Positions 43,936 through 54,945 are shown, counted from the first letter of the stretch. The stretch: 64,000 nucleotides of DNA from Trichopria drosophilae (GCA_030407085.1 CM059587.1:46226501-46290500), one strand, 5' to 3'. The notes: generated from the letters alone by a model not told the origin. Program-made: numbers and translations.

Positions 43936-45146
43936 CACTACCGGCCAAAAGTTCGTGAACGCTATGAATTTTCCAGCTCGTCAAAAAATGTGTCGGATCT
44001 CCGAATCCTTTAACGATATTGAAAAAACTCATAGGACATCTTTTGAAGTACATAAATAAAGCATCTAAGTGGTGCATTCGGTTTTACTTTAGACATTATT
44101 GTTTCTTAGCTGTCAAACACGGAAAATGATGAATTTTTTAACTTTTTTCTTCCGAATTGTAACTCTGACAGCAAGTGTAACAAATTTCTCTGGCAATTGA
44201 CAATTTTTTTATAAATTCTACATTTCAAGACCTTTAAAATCCATTTTGGAAAAAGTCGCTACGATTTTTTGTTCCAGAGTTATGATTTTTTGAAATTTTT
44301 TTATTTTACTCATTGAGACAGAAATCATTGAAAAAAGGCCAAAAGTTCGTGAACATGCAGTTTATTCATCACCGAAAAAAACGTGTTTTTTAAACTTAAT
44401 CGAAAAAAGTGATTATATTTTTGTGGTTTTACGATATTTTAACATGCGCCAATCAAAAGAGAATACCTACAATCGTTGAATATGGACTTAATGTAAGTTT
44501 TTCCCCAGTTTTAGTTAATTGAACCCATACTGAACTTAGAATACTGGAAAACTATAATTGTAGCAATAAAGGGTTAATATTTACTTCTGTTATTTATACC
44601 ATCTTAGCTTGGAGTTTTGAATTATAGTTAACATTGAAAAAGTGTATTTTTCGATTAATTTTAGTATTTTGCATCATCTTTAAAAGGTACGAATCACTGC
44701 GATCCGCGAAACATGAATAAACTGCATGTTCACGAACTTTTGGCCTTTTTTCAATGATTTCTGTCTCAATGAGTAAAATAAAAAAATTTCAAAAAATCAT
44801 AACTCTGGAACAAAAAATCGTAGCGACTTTTTCCAAAATGAATTTTAAAGGCCTTGAAATGTAGAATTTATAAAAAAATTGTCAATTGCCAGAGAAATTT
44901 GTTACACTTGCTGTCAGAGTTACAATTCGGAAGAAAAAAGTTAAAAAATTCATCATTTTCCATGTTTGACAGCTAAGAAACAATAATGTCTAAAGTAAAA
45001 CCGAATGAACCACTTAGATGCTTTATTTGTGTACTTCAAAAGATGTCCTATGAGTTTTTTCAATATCGTTAAAGGATTCGGAGATCCGACACATTTTTTG
45101 ACGAGCTGGAAAATTCATAGCGTTCACGAACTTTTGGCCGGTAGTG
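43936..45146. mobile_element. Palindromic Tc1/mariner-type MITE
   Basis: Starts CACTACCGGCCAAAAGTTCG and ends with the complement, flanked by TA (43934-43935, 45147-45148). The arms of about 435 bp (43936-44372 and 44712-45146) are near-perfect reverse complements, with an inner second GGCCAAAAGTTCGTGAAC block at about 44337 and its mirror. The CACTACCGGCCAAAAGTT terminus is typical of Tc1-like elements. No transposase. Confidence 0.9.
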
Positions 45147-45239
45147 TATCTTCTTTTTTTTCTTGGGTTTAATTTTTTCATTTATTTTTGTTTTATTAAA
45201 AAATGAATGTTAAGGCAAGAAACGTGTGGAGAAGCAGGT

Positions 45240-46020
45240 AGATCAACCCACTTAAAAAAAAACTATTAAAATAACAGGTTTGATTAGTGTTTCTGACAGT
45301 TTACGAGAGAAATATCCTGAACTTCCAGAAGGTTAAAAAATTTGTACAGCGTGAAAGTTTGCACTTAATAACTCTGGAGAACTCAAAATTCAATCTACAA
45401 ATGAAGAAACAGTTTCCCAATCTACCGATGAAAAAATTGTATTTGATCCTATAGAGGAGAAAATTCTTTCTGATTAAAAGTCAGAAACAGATCATGTTGA
45501 TTCGGATTTTAATGTTACTACAAGATATAACAAACAAGAATTAGAAAGCTACGATAATGATTATTGTAAAGCAGGAATCACAACCCTAAATAAAATATAA
45601 CAAAAGTTTCTAGAATCAAAATCTAGGTCTGAAAGAATAACATTACTTACACTTGCACCGAAACACTGGGATCGTACAAAATTAATCAAAGAATTTAATG
45701 CAACTGAGCGAGAAGCAAGAAGTGCTGTTGAATTGGTGAAGGACCATGGAATTTTGACTTACCCAAATAACAAAAAAGGAAAAACTTTACCAACAGATGA
45801 GACTGTTGCTGAGGTAAAAAATTTTTATGAACGTGATGATATAAGTCGTTTGATGCCAGGGAAGAATGATTTCGTGTCTATAAAGCAAATTAATGGAAAA
45901 CGTGAACATGTTCAAAAACGATTACTACTTGCTAATTTGAATGAAATATATGAAGTTTTTAAAGAGAAACATACAACAATAAAAAAAGGCTTAACTAAAC
46001 TATACAACTTAGGCTATTAA
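45240..46020 (+). pseudogene. Degenerate multicopy TE-associated ORF (LPGKKD-type)
   Basis: The best block (45600-46020) reads LAPKHWDRTKLIKEFNATER, ILTYPNNKKGKTLPTDETV, FYERDDISRLMPGKNDFVSIK and HVQKRLLLANLNEIYEVFKE. I recall this motif series from a protein family highly multiplied in cnidarian and arthropod genomes and considered mobile. The upstream part has in-frame stops (about 45340, 45476, 45600), and the end is frameshifted before a FAGSSDLF-like continuation. Truncated and inactive. Confidence 0.5.
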
Positions 46021-47692
46021 ATTGCATTTTTGCAGGAAGCAGCGATTTATTTCAAATAAATCGATAATATACTGTTTAACGCTTGATGAAAGACACAATG
46101 TAAGAAGCGCAATATAAGGGACGAAGTAACTCAGCAGATATCATATATTTTCGAAATGTACTGCACTGTTGACAGCCTCCTGTTTATCAATTAAATGAAG
46201 TAACGTTTCATGTAAGAGAAAACACGCCACGAGTTCAGCCACCTGTCGGCAATAATCCAAAGGCGTTAGCGTAGCGGCTCGGTGCATTGGCGCAGTGGCG
46301 CGCAATCTTTATAATTCAATTTCTCGAAAACAAAAAAAAAACGATATTTTGAAATTCAAGTATTTTGTAGGAAAAACCCTCAGCTTTCTGTTAAAGATAT
46401 ATAAAAAAAAAAAACGTGCCCAAAGTCGAAAAAACTTGAATTATATTTTTGATTTTCAAAAATGTTGGTCAAAATAAAAAATAAATTCAAAATGGACTAC
46501 ACCAATCGAAAGTTCATGAAAAATCCTATCAAAATCATATCTGAAACAAATTTTGTATTTATTTGTTTAAGTGGAATAAATACACAAAGTAGCGCGTGAC
46601 ATAAAAAAGTTTAAAACTTTCACCCCCTCCCACTCCTCCAATTTTTAATAAAATTAAAAAATATTTTCCTGAATAATTACTAACCTATAAGACAACTCAT
46701 AAAAAAAATTGGGGCTCGATTGGAGAAAATTTTTTTTTTGTCTGGACATTTGACGTGAAATCCATCATATACGAGTACCCTTCTAAAGCAGTTGTGACAG
46801 TTGCCACTAGGTGTCATCGCGGCTTTCGTCCTTTTTTTCGTTCTCATTATAGAAATTACTTTCTTTTGATACATAAGGAGTCGGCTTGATTCCTTATAGC
46901 ATAAATTATTGCGATAATTTTTCATTAAAATGGCCTATGCACGGAGTGATTCTGAGTGCACAGTACGGGGTGCTCCCCGTAATTTACCGCAGTTTCAATT
47001 GCCGACTAACAAAGATGTTCTTCTCGCTTGCTTTCAATATAGGAGTGCTGGAGTGCAGTCTGAACAAGTCTCGCCTAAAACTCCTTTCCTTGATACTGCT
47101 AAGGTAGTAGCTGAACATGTGTTAGATTTATATCGGAATGCTTCAATCCCAATTCTTCGTTTAAAACTGTTACCGAAATGATTATGCCTCTTCGCAAAGA
47201 ACACGAATCAATACTTAAATACCAGCAAAATAAGTCCAGGCAAGGTTCTCATGCTCTAAATGTCGCAGTTAATACATTTTTCGAAAAATGCAATAATTTA
47301 TTTGATGTTGCGTCCTGTAAATGTCCGATTGATGCATCCAAGCTTGCGGACACTATCTGCCACTGCCATGAGAAATCTAAAAGAGTGTTTCGAATAGAAA
47401 GACCGTTTCTTCTGGACCAAAGGACTTTGCGTCAGATGAAGATTGGCAAAGTTGACTTTATTGCCTCTAAAGCGCTTCAGAAAAGAGAGGATAGAAAGAA
47501 CAGGATGTCTCAGCATAATGTTTCTTCCGAGTTCAATTCATCGTTGTCTCCCGACTCGTTTGAATCACACTCGGATTCTGTTTGCGATGAAACTCATGGC
47601 AGCGATGATGATTTTAAAGCAAGGCCTGTTAGTTCCGGGAAACAAATGCGAGCATCTCTGTTGAACACTGCATTAATTAGTGATAGGTATGG

Positions 47693-47915
47693 ACTACCCA
47701 GGTGAAAATTTCCGTAAAATCATATGATAAATCATATGACATTTTTATAATTTCTTTAATATCTTAGAGGAATCCGGATGATTGTAATTCATTTTCTCAT
47801 ATTATTATTATTTCTTATAATTACATGAGAAATCACATGAAAAATTTCCCGGATCGACGGATATTTTAAAAATCTCATATGATTTATCATATGATATTAC
47901 GAACATTTTCAGTAG
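47693..47915. mobile_element. CATATGA-rich MITE inserted in the ORF
   Basis: About 220 bp separating ..SDRYG (ending about 47693) from VSNRE (from about 47917), which are contiguous in related proteins as I remember them. Ends CTACCCAGGTGAAAATTT and ACATTTTCAGTAGGG. The interior has CATATGATAAATCATATGAC and TCATATGATTTATCATATGA palindromes. The direct repeat at the ends is short and ambiguous (GGTAT). Confidence 0.6.
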
Positions 47916-48501
47916 GGTATCCAACAGAGAAACTGCTGCGATTTCATCTGCTGTTCTTAAAGATCTTGGAATCGTCACAAAGGATGATACGTCATCTGTA
48001 ATTAACAAGTCAAAGATCCATAGGTCCAGATATGTCTTCTCCATTTTAATGAATTACCCTTCAGACATCTGATGCAACATCTCGATGGTGCGACAACAGG
48101 ACCAAACACATTTTCTGGGTAAATAGGCAAGCAGTTGGTCAGCTGTGAAAATACCCGCATCTGCAAATTGAAAAAAATTGACGTTAATTTGCCGGAAGTT
48201 AACATAAAAAATCTGAGTAAAGATCAACGATACTTAAATAATTCATTTTACATATTTTCTTGGGATGATGGTTCAAATACTTGAATGTAAATAATAACAA
48301 AAGTCTAAATCGAGCTTCGATATAAGCTACTTAATAATTAATTAATGAAATAATTGAGAGACCAAAAAATGTGAAATTTACCGTCTCTGAAACGATGATT
48401 TATGGAACGGTATATGACCAATTTAATATGCAATTAATTAATGGTTTCAGATTCCCTCTATCGGTAAAAAATAACTAAAAATGCCTATTTGTTAAAAAAT
48501 A

Positions 48502-48568
48502 TACGTTTCGTCCCAGGTCCTCCGCTGGACTCGTCAGTAAGACTACGGAGGGCCCTGTCTTATACGTA
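48502..48568 (-). ncRNA. Hammerhead ribozyme, array C unit 1
   Basis: Minus strand: stem III UACGU/ACGUA, cleavage triplet GUA, stem I UAAGAC/GUCUUA, core CUGACGA, stem II GUCC/GGAC, core GAAAC. Loop I CCUCCG pairs with loop II CGGAGG (6 bp), and AGG/CCU next to it can add 3 bp. All core positions are intact. Confidence 0.88.
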
Positions 48569-49033
48569 ATGATAGTGTTTAAATGTACTTTTTAACTATA
48601 ATCTAAAAATGAAGGATTTTCTAGAGTATAGTGATATTGAGAGTATGCACTATTTTGGTAATGTGATGTCATTACACAATGCACCTCTCTAGGACACCCT
48701 GTGATAACTTTATCGTAATTTTCGTTGCATAGCAACTATATAAAAAACTTCTTGACCGCTTTGATTTAAATAATTCATTTTACATATTTGCTTGGGATGA
48801 CGGTTCAAATACTTGAATGTAAATAATAACAAAAGTCTAAATCGAGCTTCGATATAAGCTACTTAATAATTAATTAATGAAATAATTGAGAGACCAAAAA
48901 ATGTGAAATTTACCGTCTCTGAAACGATGATTTATGGAACGGTATATGACCAATTTAATATGCAATTAATTAATGGTTTCAGATTCCCTCTATCCGTAAA
49001 AAATAACTAAAAATGCCTATTTGTTAAAAAATA

Positions 49034-49100
49034 TACGTTTCGTCCCAGGTCCTCCGCTGGACTCGTCAGTAAGACTACGGAGGGCCCTGTCTTATACGTA
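49034..49100 (-). ncRNA. Hammerhead ribozyme, array C unit 2
   Basis: Identical in sequence to the unit 1 ribozyme and exactly 532 bp downstream. Successive cleavage in units 1 and 2 would release a 532-nt monomer from a read-through transcript. Confidence 0.88.
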
Positions 49101-49565
49101 ATGATAGTGTTTAAATGTACTTTTTAACTATAATCTAAAAATGAAGGATTTTCTAGAGTATAGTGATATTGAGAGTATGCACTATTTTGGTAATGTGATG
49201 TCATTACACAATGCACCTCTCTAGGACACCCTGTGATAACTTTATCGTAATTTTCGTTGCATAGCAACTATATAAAAAACTTCTTGACCGCTTTGATTTA
49301 AATAATTCATTTTACATATTTGCTTGGGATGACGGTTCAAATACTTGAATGTAAATAATAACAAAAGTCTAAATCGAGCTTCGATATAAGCTACTTAATA
49401 ATTAATTAATGAAATAATTGAGAGACCAAAAAATGTGAAATTTACCGTCTCTGAAACGATGATTTATGGAACGGTATATGACCAATTTAATATGCAATTA
49501 ATTAATGGTTTCAGATTCCCTCTATCCGTAAAAAATAACTAAAAATGCCTATTTGTTAAAAAATA

Positions 49566-49632
49566 TACGTTTCGTCCCAGGTCCTCCGCTGGACTCGTCA
49601 GTAAGACTACGGAGGGCCCTGTCTTATACGTA
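49566..49632 (-). ncRNA. Hammerhead ribozyme, array C unit 3
   Basis: Identical to units 1 and 2, again at 532-bp spacing, in the unit that is truncated about 50 bp further on. Confidence 0.88.
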
Positions 49633-49835
49633 ATGATAGTGTTTAAATGTACTTTTTAACTATAATCTAAAAATGAAGGATTTTATATCGATAAAGTTAT
49701 CACAGGGTGTCCTAGAGAGATGCATTGTGTAATGACATCACATTACCAAAATAGTGCATACTCTCAATATCACTAGACTCTAGAAAATCCTTCATTTTTA
49801 GATTATAGTTAAAAAGTACATTTAAACACTATCAT

Positions 49836-49902
49836 TACGTATAAGACAGGGCCCTCCGTAGTCTTACTGACGAGTCCAGCGGAAGACCTGGGACGAAACG
49901 TA
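49836..49902 (+). ncRNA. Hammerhead ribozyme, inverted unit of array C
   Basis: Same ribozyme on the plus strand. One change in loop II (GCGGAAGACC rather than GCGGAGGACC) introduces a single mismatch in the 6-bp loop-loop pairing. Core, stems and the GUA cleavage triplet are intact. Confidence 0.85.
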
Positions 49903-51054
49903 TATTTTTTAACAAATAGGCATTTTTAGTTATTTTTTACCGATAGAGGGAATCTGAAACCATTAATTAATTGCATATTAAATTGGTCATATACCGTTCC
50001 ATAAATCATCGTTTCAGAGACGGTAAATTTCACATTTTTTGGTCTCTCAATTATTTCATTAATTAATTATTAAGTAGCTTATATCGAAGCTCGATTTAGA
50101 CTTTTGTTATTATTTACATTCAAGTATTTGAACCGTCATCCCAAGAAAATATGTAAAATGAATTCTTTAAATCAAAGCGGTCAAGAAATTTTGTATATAG
50201 TTGCTATTCAACGAAAATTACGATAAAGAAATCAACGATACTTGTATGACATTTCCAAAGCTATTCAGTCCGGAGATTGTAGTACAGATCTTGCCAGGCA
50301 AGTTGTTGGTTCTCTATCACACTCTAGGTGGCTGACCGCGGCTAATAGAATCCTTCGTCTGTATGTCGGTACTCCAGTGCCATCTGCAAGTTTGAAGGCA
50401 TTGGTGATGTTTCTGTTGAAGGTATATGTCCCCTCCTGGTTTGCTATCAAAAGTAGGCATTCTGTGATTGATGGTAGTAAACTGTTACTTGACGTGATTC
50501 AAAATTCATGGTATTTGTCACAGAAACAACGAGATATTGTCGACAATGTCATTTCAAATAATGCATATTTTGCTCACCCAAAAAATGTACTGCTCTCGAT
50601 GCTCCCAGATGAAAGTGATGCTATCAGAAAATGTCCTGTTCAAAAAATTCTTCATCGAAGACATCAAAATATGGAAATGAAAACATCAGGTCCACAAGCA
50701 AAGCATCGAGTTTTTCGTGTTCCATCTGTCAATTTCAAAACTACAAGTACTTTTGATTTGATTTCTTGGCCATCTTCGATTTCTGTTGAGCCACCAATTT
50801 TGCGGAGAATTTCAGATGAGGACATAAAATGTTGTGCTATAGACAAGACCCACATTTATTCTATGATTGTTGAATTTCCTTGCCACACGCAAGCAGTGGA
50901 ATGCACTGTTAAGCTGGTCACCCAAGCTGCAACACACGTTTGTGGTTTTGAGGCACGTGACGGCTATATAAGAGCCACTCTGCGTTCCAGGCAAGTTATG
51001 CCTTCTTTCGAGACTAAGAAAGACTTCGTAGGTCTTTCACATAGTGAGGACTAA

Positions 51055-51429
51055 ATAAAAAATGCCCATTTATGGTTGGTTGGTTGGAATGGGTAAGGGT
51101 GGAATCCTAAGTGCAACTACCTTCGTGTGGTGGATTCTGAGCCGTTTTTCTTTGGCATTTGGGAGGCGGGCCGTGGGTTGCACAGTTATCATATTGCAGG
51201 TGGGGATGGAGGGAACGAGAAAGAGAAGAAGAGGGTGACTAGCACCCTGAAACCCACAATAGTCAATTTTTGAACCTCCAATCGAACACCAACCTTAGTA
51301 GTGCATATACAGTTACCGAATTATGCTGTTTTGTAATATACACTAAAATAGCGTAATTTGAGATTTTCTTAACAACGTGTCACCTCGCTCATAACAGTTT
51401 CTGCAGTGGATTCATATATTTTTTAGTTT
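51055..51429. other. No recognisable gene
   Basis: Sequence downstream of the degenerate ORF, G-rich around 51070-51240. No feature is supported. Confidence 0.45.
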
Positions 51430-52612
51430 CTGTGGCTTTATTCACGACACTGATATGAATGTAATTTAGTTTAAAATTGTAGACTCGCAAGATACGCAAA
51501 CACCTAAAAGTTAATATATCCTACGTAAACTTCAAAACTTTAAGCTCGATGTGGATATAGTAAATACCAACCGATCGGGCTGAAATTTTATGTGCTTTCA
51601 TTTGTATTTGTATTTGTATTTATTTATTTCTTAAGCCTTAGTTGCGAGGTTCGCGTTACCTCATGGCTAATACAATTCATAATACAGATAATTAATAACA
51701 AACTACTATTTACAACAATATTAAAACTAACGAGTGAGCACGAGTGAAATGCAAAATGAGATAAAGATAACGAAAAGATAATGATGAGTGCGTATTAAAG
51801 TACGTGTGAAGTATTCATCATATAAGACGCATGGTAAGAATACAATAGTTAGAAAATTACATTACATGAGTCTGGAACGTAGAAAAGTGAAATATATGGC
51901 GAAACAGAATGCACTCGCAACAGCCGAAATGGGAGTGATGATTATGAGTGAAAATGGAGTAGTGATGTGTTAGAATTGGAAATGTCGAAGGAGAAAAGGA
52001 AGTTAGTGAATGATGATTTGAATGCGGCGGGGGTGGAAGACTCTTTTATGTAGGTGGGAAGAGTATTCCATAATCTCGCGGCTGTTAGTGCGAATGAGTT
52101 GAAGTGCGATCTACTCTTAGCCATCTGTATAACTAGCTCTCCTCTAGTTATTCTTGTGGAGCGATTGCTAGACCCCGAACGAAAAATAAGTAATGCTAAA
52201 AGATAGCGTGGTTCTTGGTACGTCAAGATATTGTAGGTAAGACTACCGATGAAGTACAAGTGCTTGTACTTGATGGGTAGCCAATTTAGCTTATGACGAT
52301 ACGGCGTGACACGGCAGTCATGTTTTAAATTAAAGATAAAACGCACGCATTGGTCTAGCAATCTCTGACATTTATCTCGGCGCGAGTTGGAGATATCACT
52401 GAGAACTGCGGAACAATAATCGAGATGGGCAAAAACTAGAGAAATTACAAGTGTCTTCCTAAGTTTAGTCGATAGAGCATTTTTGTTGTATTTTAGCCCA
52501 TGTAGAACAGAATTTACGCGTTTCGACATCTGATTTGGTAAGGATATACAACTTTTCCACACCCCGCCGAATCCGAAATCTAAAATTCGTGTTTTTCGAT
52601 CCACCCTAATGC
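51430..52612 (-). repeat. Dispersed repeat split by a LINE
   Basis: 51430-51604 and 52534-52612 together reproduce, in inverse orientation, the repeat at 42655-42890. The junction sequences CATTTG (left) and GATTTGGTAAGGATA (right) match the uninterrupted CATTTGGTAGGATA complement, so the intervening 930 bp is an insertion with a short ATTTG duplication. Confidence 0.75.
51603..52533 (-). mobile_element. 5'-truncated LINE (jockey/RTE/CR1-like RT C terminus)
   Basis: Minus-strand coding sequence (about 52530-51942) reads SKRVNSVLHGLKYNKNALST, VFAHLDYCSAVLSDISNSRR, CQRLLDQCVRFIFNLKHDCR, LNWLPIKYKHLYFIGSLTYN and ARLWNTLPTYIKESSTPAAF. This is the well-known C-terminal end of arthropod LINE reverse transcriptases (HLDYCS..L.....RFI, ..LPI..R). 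A 3' UTR follows, then a (TACAAA)n tail at 51601-51625. The RT core is missing through 5' truncation. The open frame begins upstream in the host repeat, so that start is artificial. Confidence 0.8.
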
Positions 52613-52699
52613 AGAAGGAGGTGCTTTTATATGGAACAACTCGTGCCTTCATCACTTACGAGAATGATTGCATATGATAATATACTAAATGCACGTGCT

Positions 52700-52760
52700 G
52701 AACGTAGTCATTGATGCCCCACCCTGCGGTGGGTGCTTGAAACGTCCACTGTTGTTGACT
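52700..52760 (+). repeat. Second CCACCC/GGTGGG hairpin followed by TTGAAACG
   Basis: GTAGTCATTGATGCCCCACC, then CTGCGGTGGGTGCTTGAAAC and GTCC, with GTTGACTAAC downstream able to pair with TAGTCA upstream. Counterpart of 38720-38790. Hammerhead-like in layout, but the CUGANGA core is imperfect. Confidence 0.4.
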
Positions 52761-53012
52761 AACTATTCAAGATAGCCGCACATACTGTGTATCATGAATT
52801 TGTTCACAAACAATACTTTACGACTGTTTTTACCATATTTGTGAAACACATTGCCTTTGGTCGATATCGTATTTCAATTCATACATTTTTTTACAAAGAT
52901 TACTTCGTGACTACTTTTCGAATACTATCAAAATTATTTGTTGCGGACATTCGTAATTACTTAAAGAATTCTTTATTTCGAAAGTGTGTATATTGGGTAA
53001 TATCCATGAGGG
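52761..53012. other. No recognisable gene
   Basis: AT-rich DNA up to the SINE tail. An open frame here runs into the SINE and is not credible. Confidence 0.4.
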
Positions 53013-53499
53013 ATAAAAAAAAGGATAAAGGATTTGGAATTTTCCCCCGCTTTATTGACTTAGATGCCTATTCGCGGGTCGGCTCTCGGGTGGAGAGGTA
53101 TAGGATAGACAACACACAGACATTATACATGACGGAACAGGACAACACAACACCCACCCAGAGCCAGTCCCCCCACCCCTATGCCGGTACCGCCATTAAA
53201 CTTTTCGGCGGTCTATGCCGGGGCAAGTGCGACGCGAGTCTTACCCCATCTTTCCCGAGGTAATGCCCACGACGCACCGACCGCGGAAAAGCCGCTGACG
53301 GTACCGACGAACTGCCGACGGAGGTCGACAGCGGTCCCGAATTCGTACCTTCGCCGAACAATATTCACTTCGTCGATTTTCCAAACAAATGGAAAACAAA
53401 CAGAAGAACATTCCTCGGCGGGGATTCGAACTCGAGACCTAGAGAACGTTCAGATTACGAGGCGAGAACGCTAACCACTTAACCAACCAGTTCTCGTAT
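53013..53499 (-). mobile_element. tRNA-derived SINE, copy 2
   Basis: Minus-strand head with an A-box-like TTAAGTGGTTAGCG and a B box GAGTTCGAATCC (about 53425-53437), followed by the same body as the 2661-3147 copy: GGTACGAATTCGGGACCGC, CGTCGGCAGTTCGTCGGTAC, GGGTGTTGTGTTGTCC and CTCTCCACCCGAGAGCCG, ending near AAAGGATTTGG. Diverged from copy 1. Confidence 0.75.
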
Positions 53500-54544
53500 A
53501 CATGAGGGTGTGCGGCAAAACTGGGGTCGCCTTAATACTGTAGGTTCCACGGAGATAATGCAATGAGTACTGTGAATAACCTAGTCTGAGAATAAGAAAT
53601 TCCCTAGAAGACAGTGTAAATTTACACGAAGCTTGTAAATTTCTTATACCTTATAGTATGCTTCAAATGCAGTGAACTACAATCTTTCTTTTCTACGATT
53701 TCAATCTTTTATTTACAACGATAGTCATCAGAAAGAATATATTTTACCACGTTTTTATTAACTTGCTTTCTTATCTGTCTATCTGTCTGCTCGGGTGGAA
53801 TCTCGCGATCGATTCTTCTTGTACTTCCGTGTGGAATTAAGATTAGAAATTTGACCAATAGGTTGGAATTGGATGACAAAGCAATATTATGCATAAATAT
53901 AATATGGGTAAACCTTCGGAAAGACTACATCACCCGGAAAAAATGTTATTAATATATTTTTCGACATATTTTTGGTCGCTGAACACGAATCTAAAGTCAA
54001 AATTTGTCGCTCGACCGAATCTTAGTCGCTGTATTGAAATAGCTTCCAATAAAACATCATTTTTTTCAGTCTTTTGCAATTATCATGAAAACTTGAACTC
54101 GTACGAAAAAATGTTTCAAACAAAAAATGTACAGCTCGAAATTCTCTACAAAAAAGGTTGTATACATGTAACTATACGTGATCGCCGTGCGACGGTGCGA
54201 ATGCACGGCGGAAGACCGACGTCGTGCTTCCCTTTGCCAAATAAGACTCAGCGCCGGAGTTCGTTGAGGAGGAAAGGAATTTCATTTGTAAATATAGACA
54301 TAGTAGGTTTCGTGTAGTAGGAATAATTTTAACTTGCTATTTATTAAGCGACTGCAGGGTAAAGAAAATATAGACAACTTACATCATTTTATGAAATAAC
54401 GGATGGTGGGGTGGTTTACCCCAGTTCAAGCAAAACTTGTCGGGGAATGATTTTTTCCCGTGGTTGTAGCGTACCAATCAGTCGACGGGTCGATTTCACC
54501 TATCTGTAAAAATTAAATAAAAAAGTAAGGAAAACTGCATTACG
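53500..54544. other. No gene; short repeat fragments
   Basis: Around 54100-54170 a GTTTCAAACAAAAAATGTAC / TCTCTACAAAAAAGGTTGTA pair matches a block of the 1.18-kb arm family (inverse orientation of 32620-32670). The remainder is unassigned. Confidence 0.4.
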
Positions 54545-54639
54545 GGGGTCCCGTTGAATCGGGATATACCGGAATCGGGACACGGCCCATGGCTTGCGGG
54601 TTTTCGCGCGAGTAGGAGAGATTTTTCCACATGAGCTGA

Positions 54640-54945
54640 GAGAGAGAATGGCGGAGAAGCACGTAGTTAGTAGGAACTATCCAGGTGGCATCCTCTCCAC
54701 ACGTGTAAGCACGTAGCGGGGAAGTAGTTCACCTGACCGTAGGTGGATGCAGTCGGGCGGTTTCACACTAACACGTGAAAGCACGTAGCTAGGAGGAAAG
54801 TAGTAGAAGGACGATCATCTGGCCGGAAGCGGATTTGGGAACAGAGGCGGAAAAATACCAGTATACCACCACGTGTAAGCACGAGGTGGACCCTGCAATT
54901 TGTCGAGAGCGGAGCCACAAGGATACATGTGTAAGCACGTAGTAA
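54640..54945. repeat. Five interspersed ACACGTGTAAGCACGTAG repeats
   Basis: Copies near 54656 (partial), 54697, 54769, 54870 and 54926, spaced irregularly (about 55-100 bp) and each containing GTAAGCACGTAG or a close variant. The spacers differ from one another. Possibly cis-acting sites in the element's 3' region. Confidence 0.65.

Larger units (their letters stand above)
43179..46772. mobile_element. 3.6-kb DNA transposon with ~580-bp terminal inverted repeats
   Basis: Arms 43179-43761 and 46203-46772 are reverse complements (GTATATGATGGATTTCACGT at the outer left end; CCACCTGTCGGCAATAATCC and TTTCATGTAAGAGAAAACAC inside the right). Between them lie a palindromic Tc1-type MITE (43936-45146) and a degenerate ORF (about 45240-46020). 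No clear target-site duplication at the outer ends. The enclosed ORF may be the element's own gene, but that is inferred from position only. Confidence 0.65.
48236..50230 (-). mobile_element. Hammerhead array C: ~2.7 direct plus 1 inverted 532-bp units
   Basis: Direct units start at 48236, 48768 and 49300 (period exactly 532; AAATAATTCATTTTACATAT). The third stops at about 49682 within AAAAATGAAGGATTTT. A complete inverted unit plus about 70 bp of overlap follows (49683-50230). Each unit carries the TTTGCTTGGGATGACGG box (copy 1: TTTTCTTGGGATGATGG), CCCTCTATCGG, one hammerhead, and CTTCTTGACCGCTTTGAT at the junction. It encodes no protein. Tandem-plus-inverted repeats bounded by one target-site duplication resemble the terminal-repeat geometry of Penelope-like elements, though no RT or GIY-YIG domain is present. 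Confidence 0.85.
48223..50243. repeat. 13-bp target-site duplication of ribozyme array C
   Basis: ATCAACGATACTT occurs at 48223-48235 and 50231-50243, directly abutting the array. With one copy and the array removed, the codons for SKDQRYL continue into YDISKAI of the flanking ORF, so the whole 1,995 bp entered as one insertion. Confidence 0.9.
46930..51054 (+). pseudogene. Large TE-associated ORF split by a MITE and a ribozyme array
   Basis: Coding blocks 46930-47174 (MAYARSDSECTVRGAPRNLP.., KDVLLACFQYRS), 47150-47692 (MIMPLRKEHESILKYQQNKS; CPIDASKLADTICHCHEKS, a Cys/His cluster), 47916-48070 (VSNRETAAISSAVLKDLGI.., VINKSKI) and 50242-51054 (SHSRWLTAANRILRLYVGT, LKALVMFLLKVYVPSWFAIK, NAYFAHPKNVLLSMLPDE). 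I recall this combination from abundant arthropod repeat proteins but cannot name the superfamily. A frameshift at about 47145-47175, a stop at about 48070 and two insertions inactivate it. The last block is a clean 270-codon frame. Confidence 0.6.

Noticed and set aside
54640..54945. Possible CRISPR-like array of short repeats and unique spacers
   Set aside because: Spacing is irregular, repeats are imperfect, there are only five, and the context is a eukaryotic LTR element.
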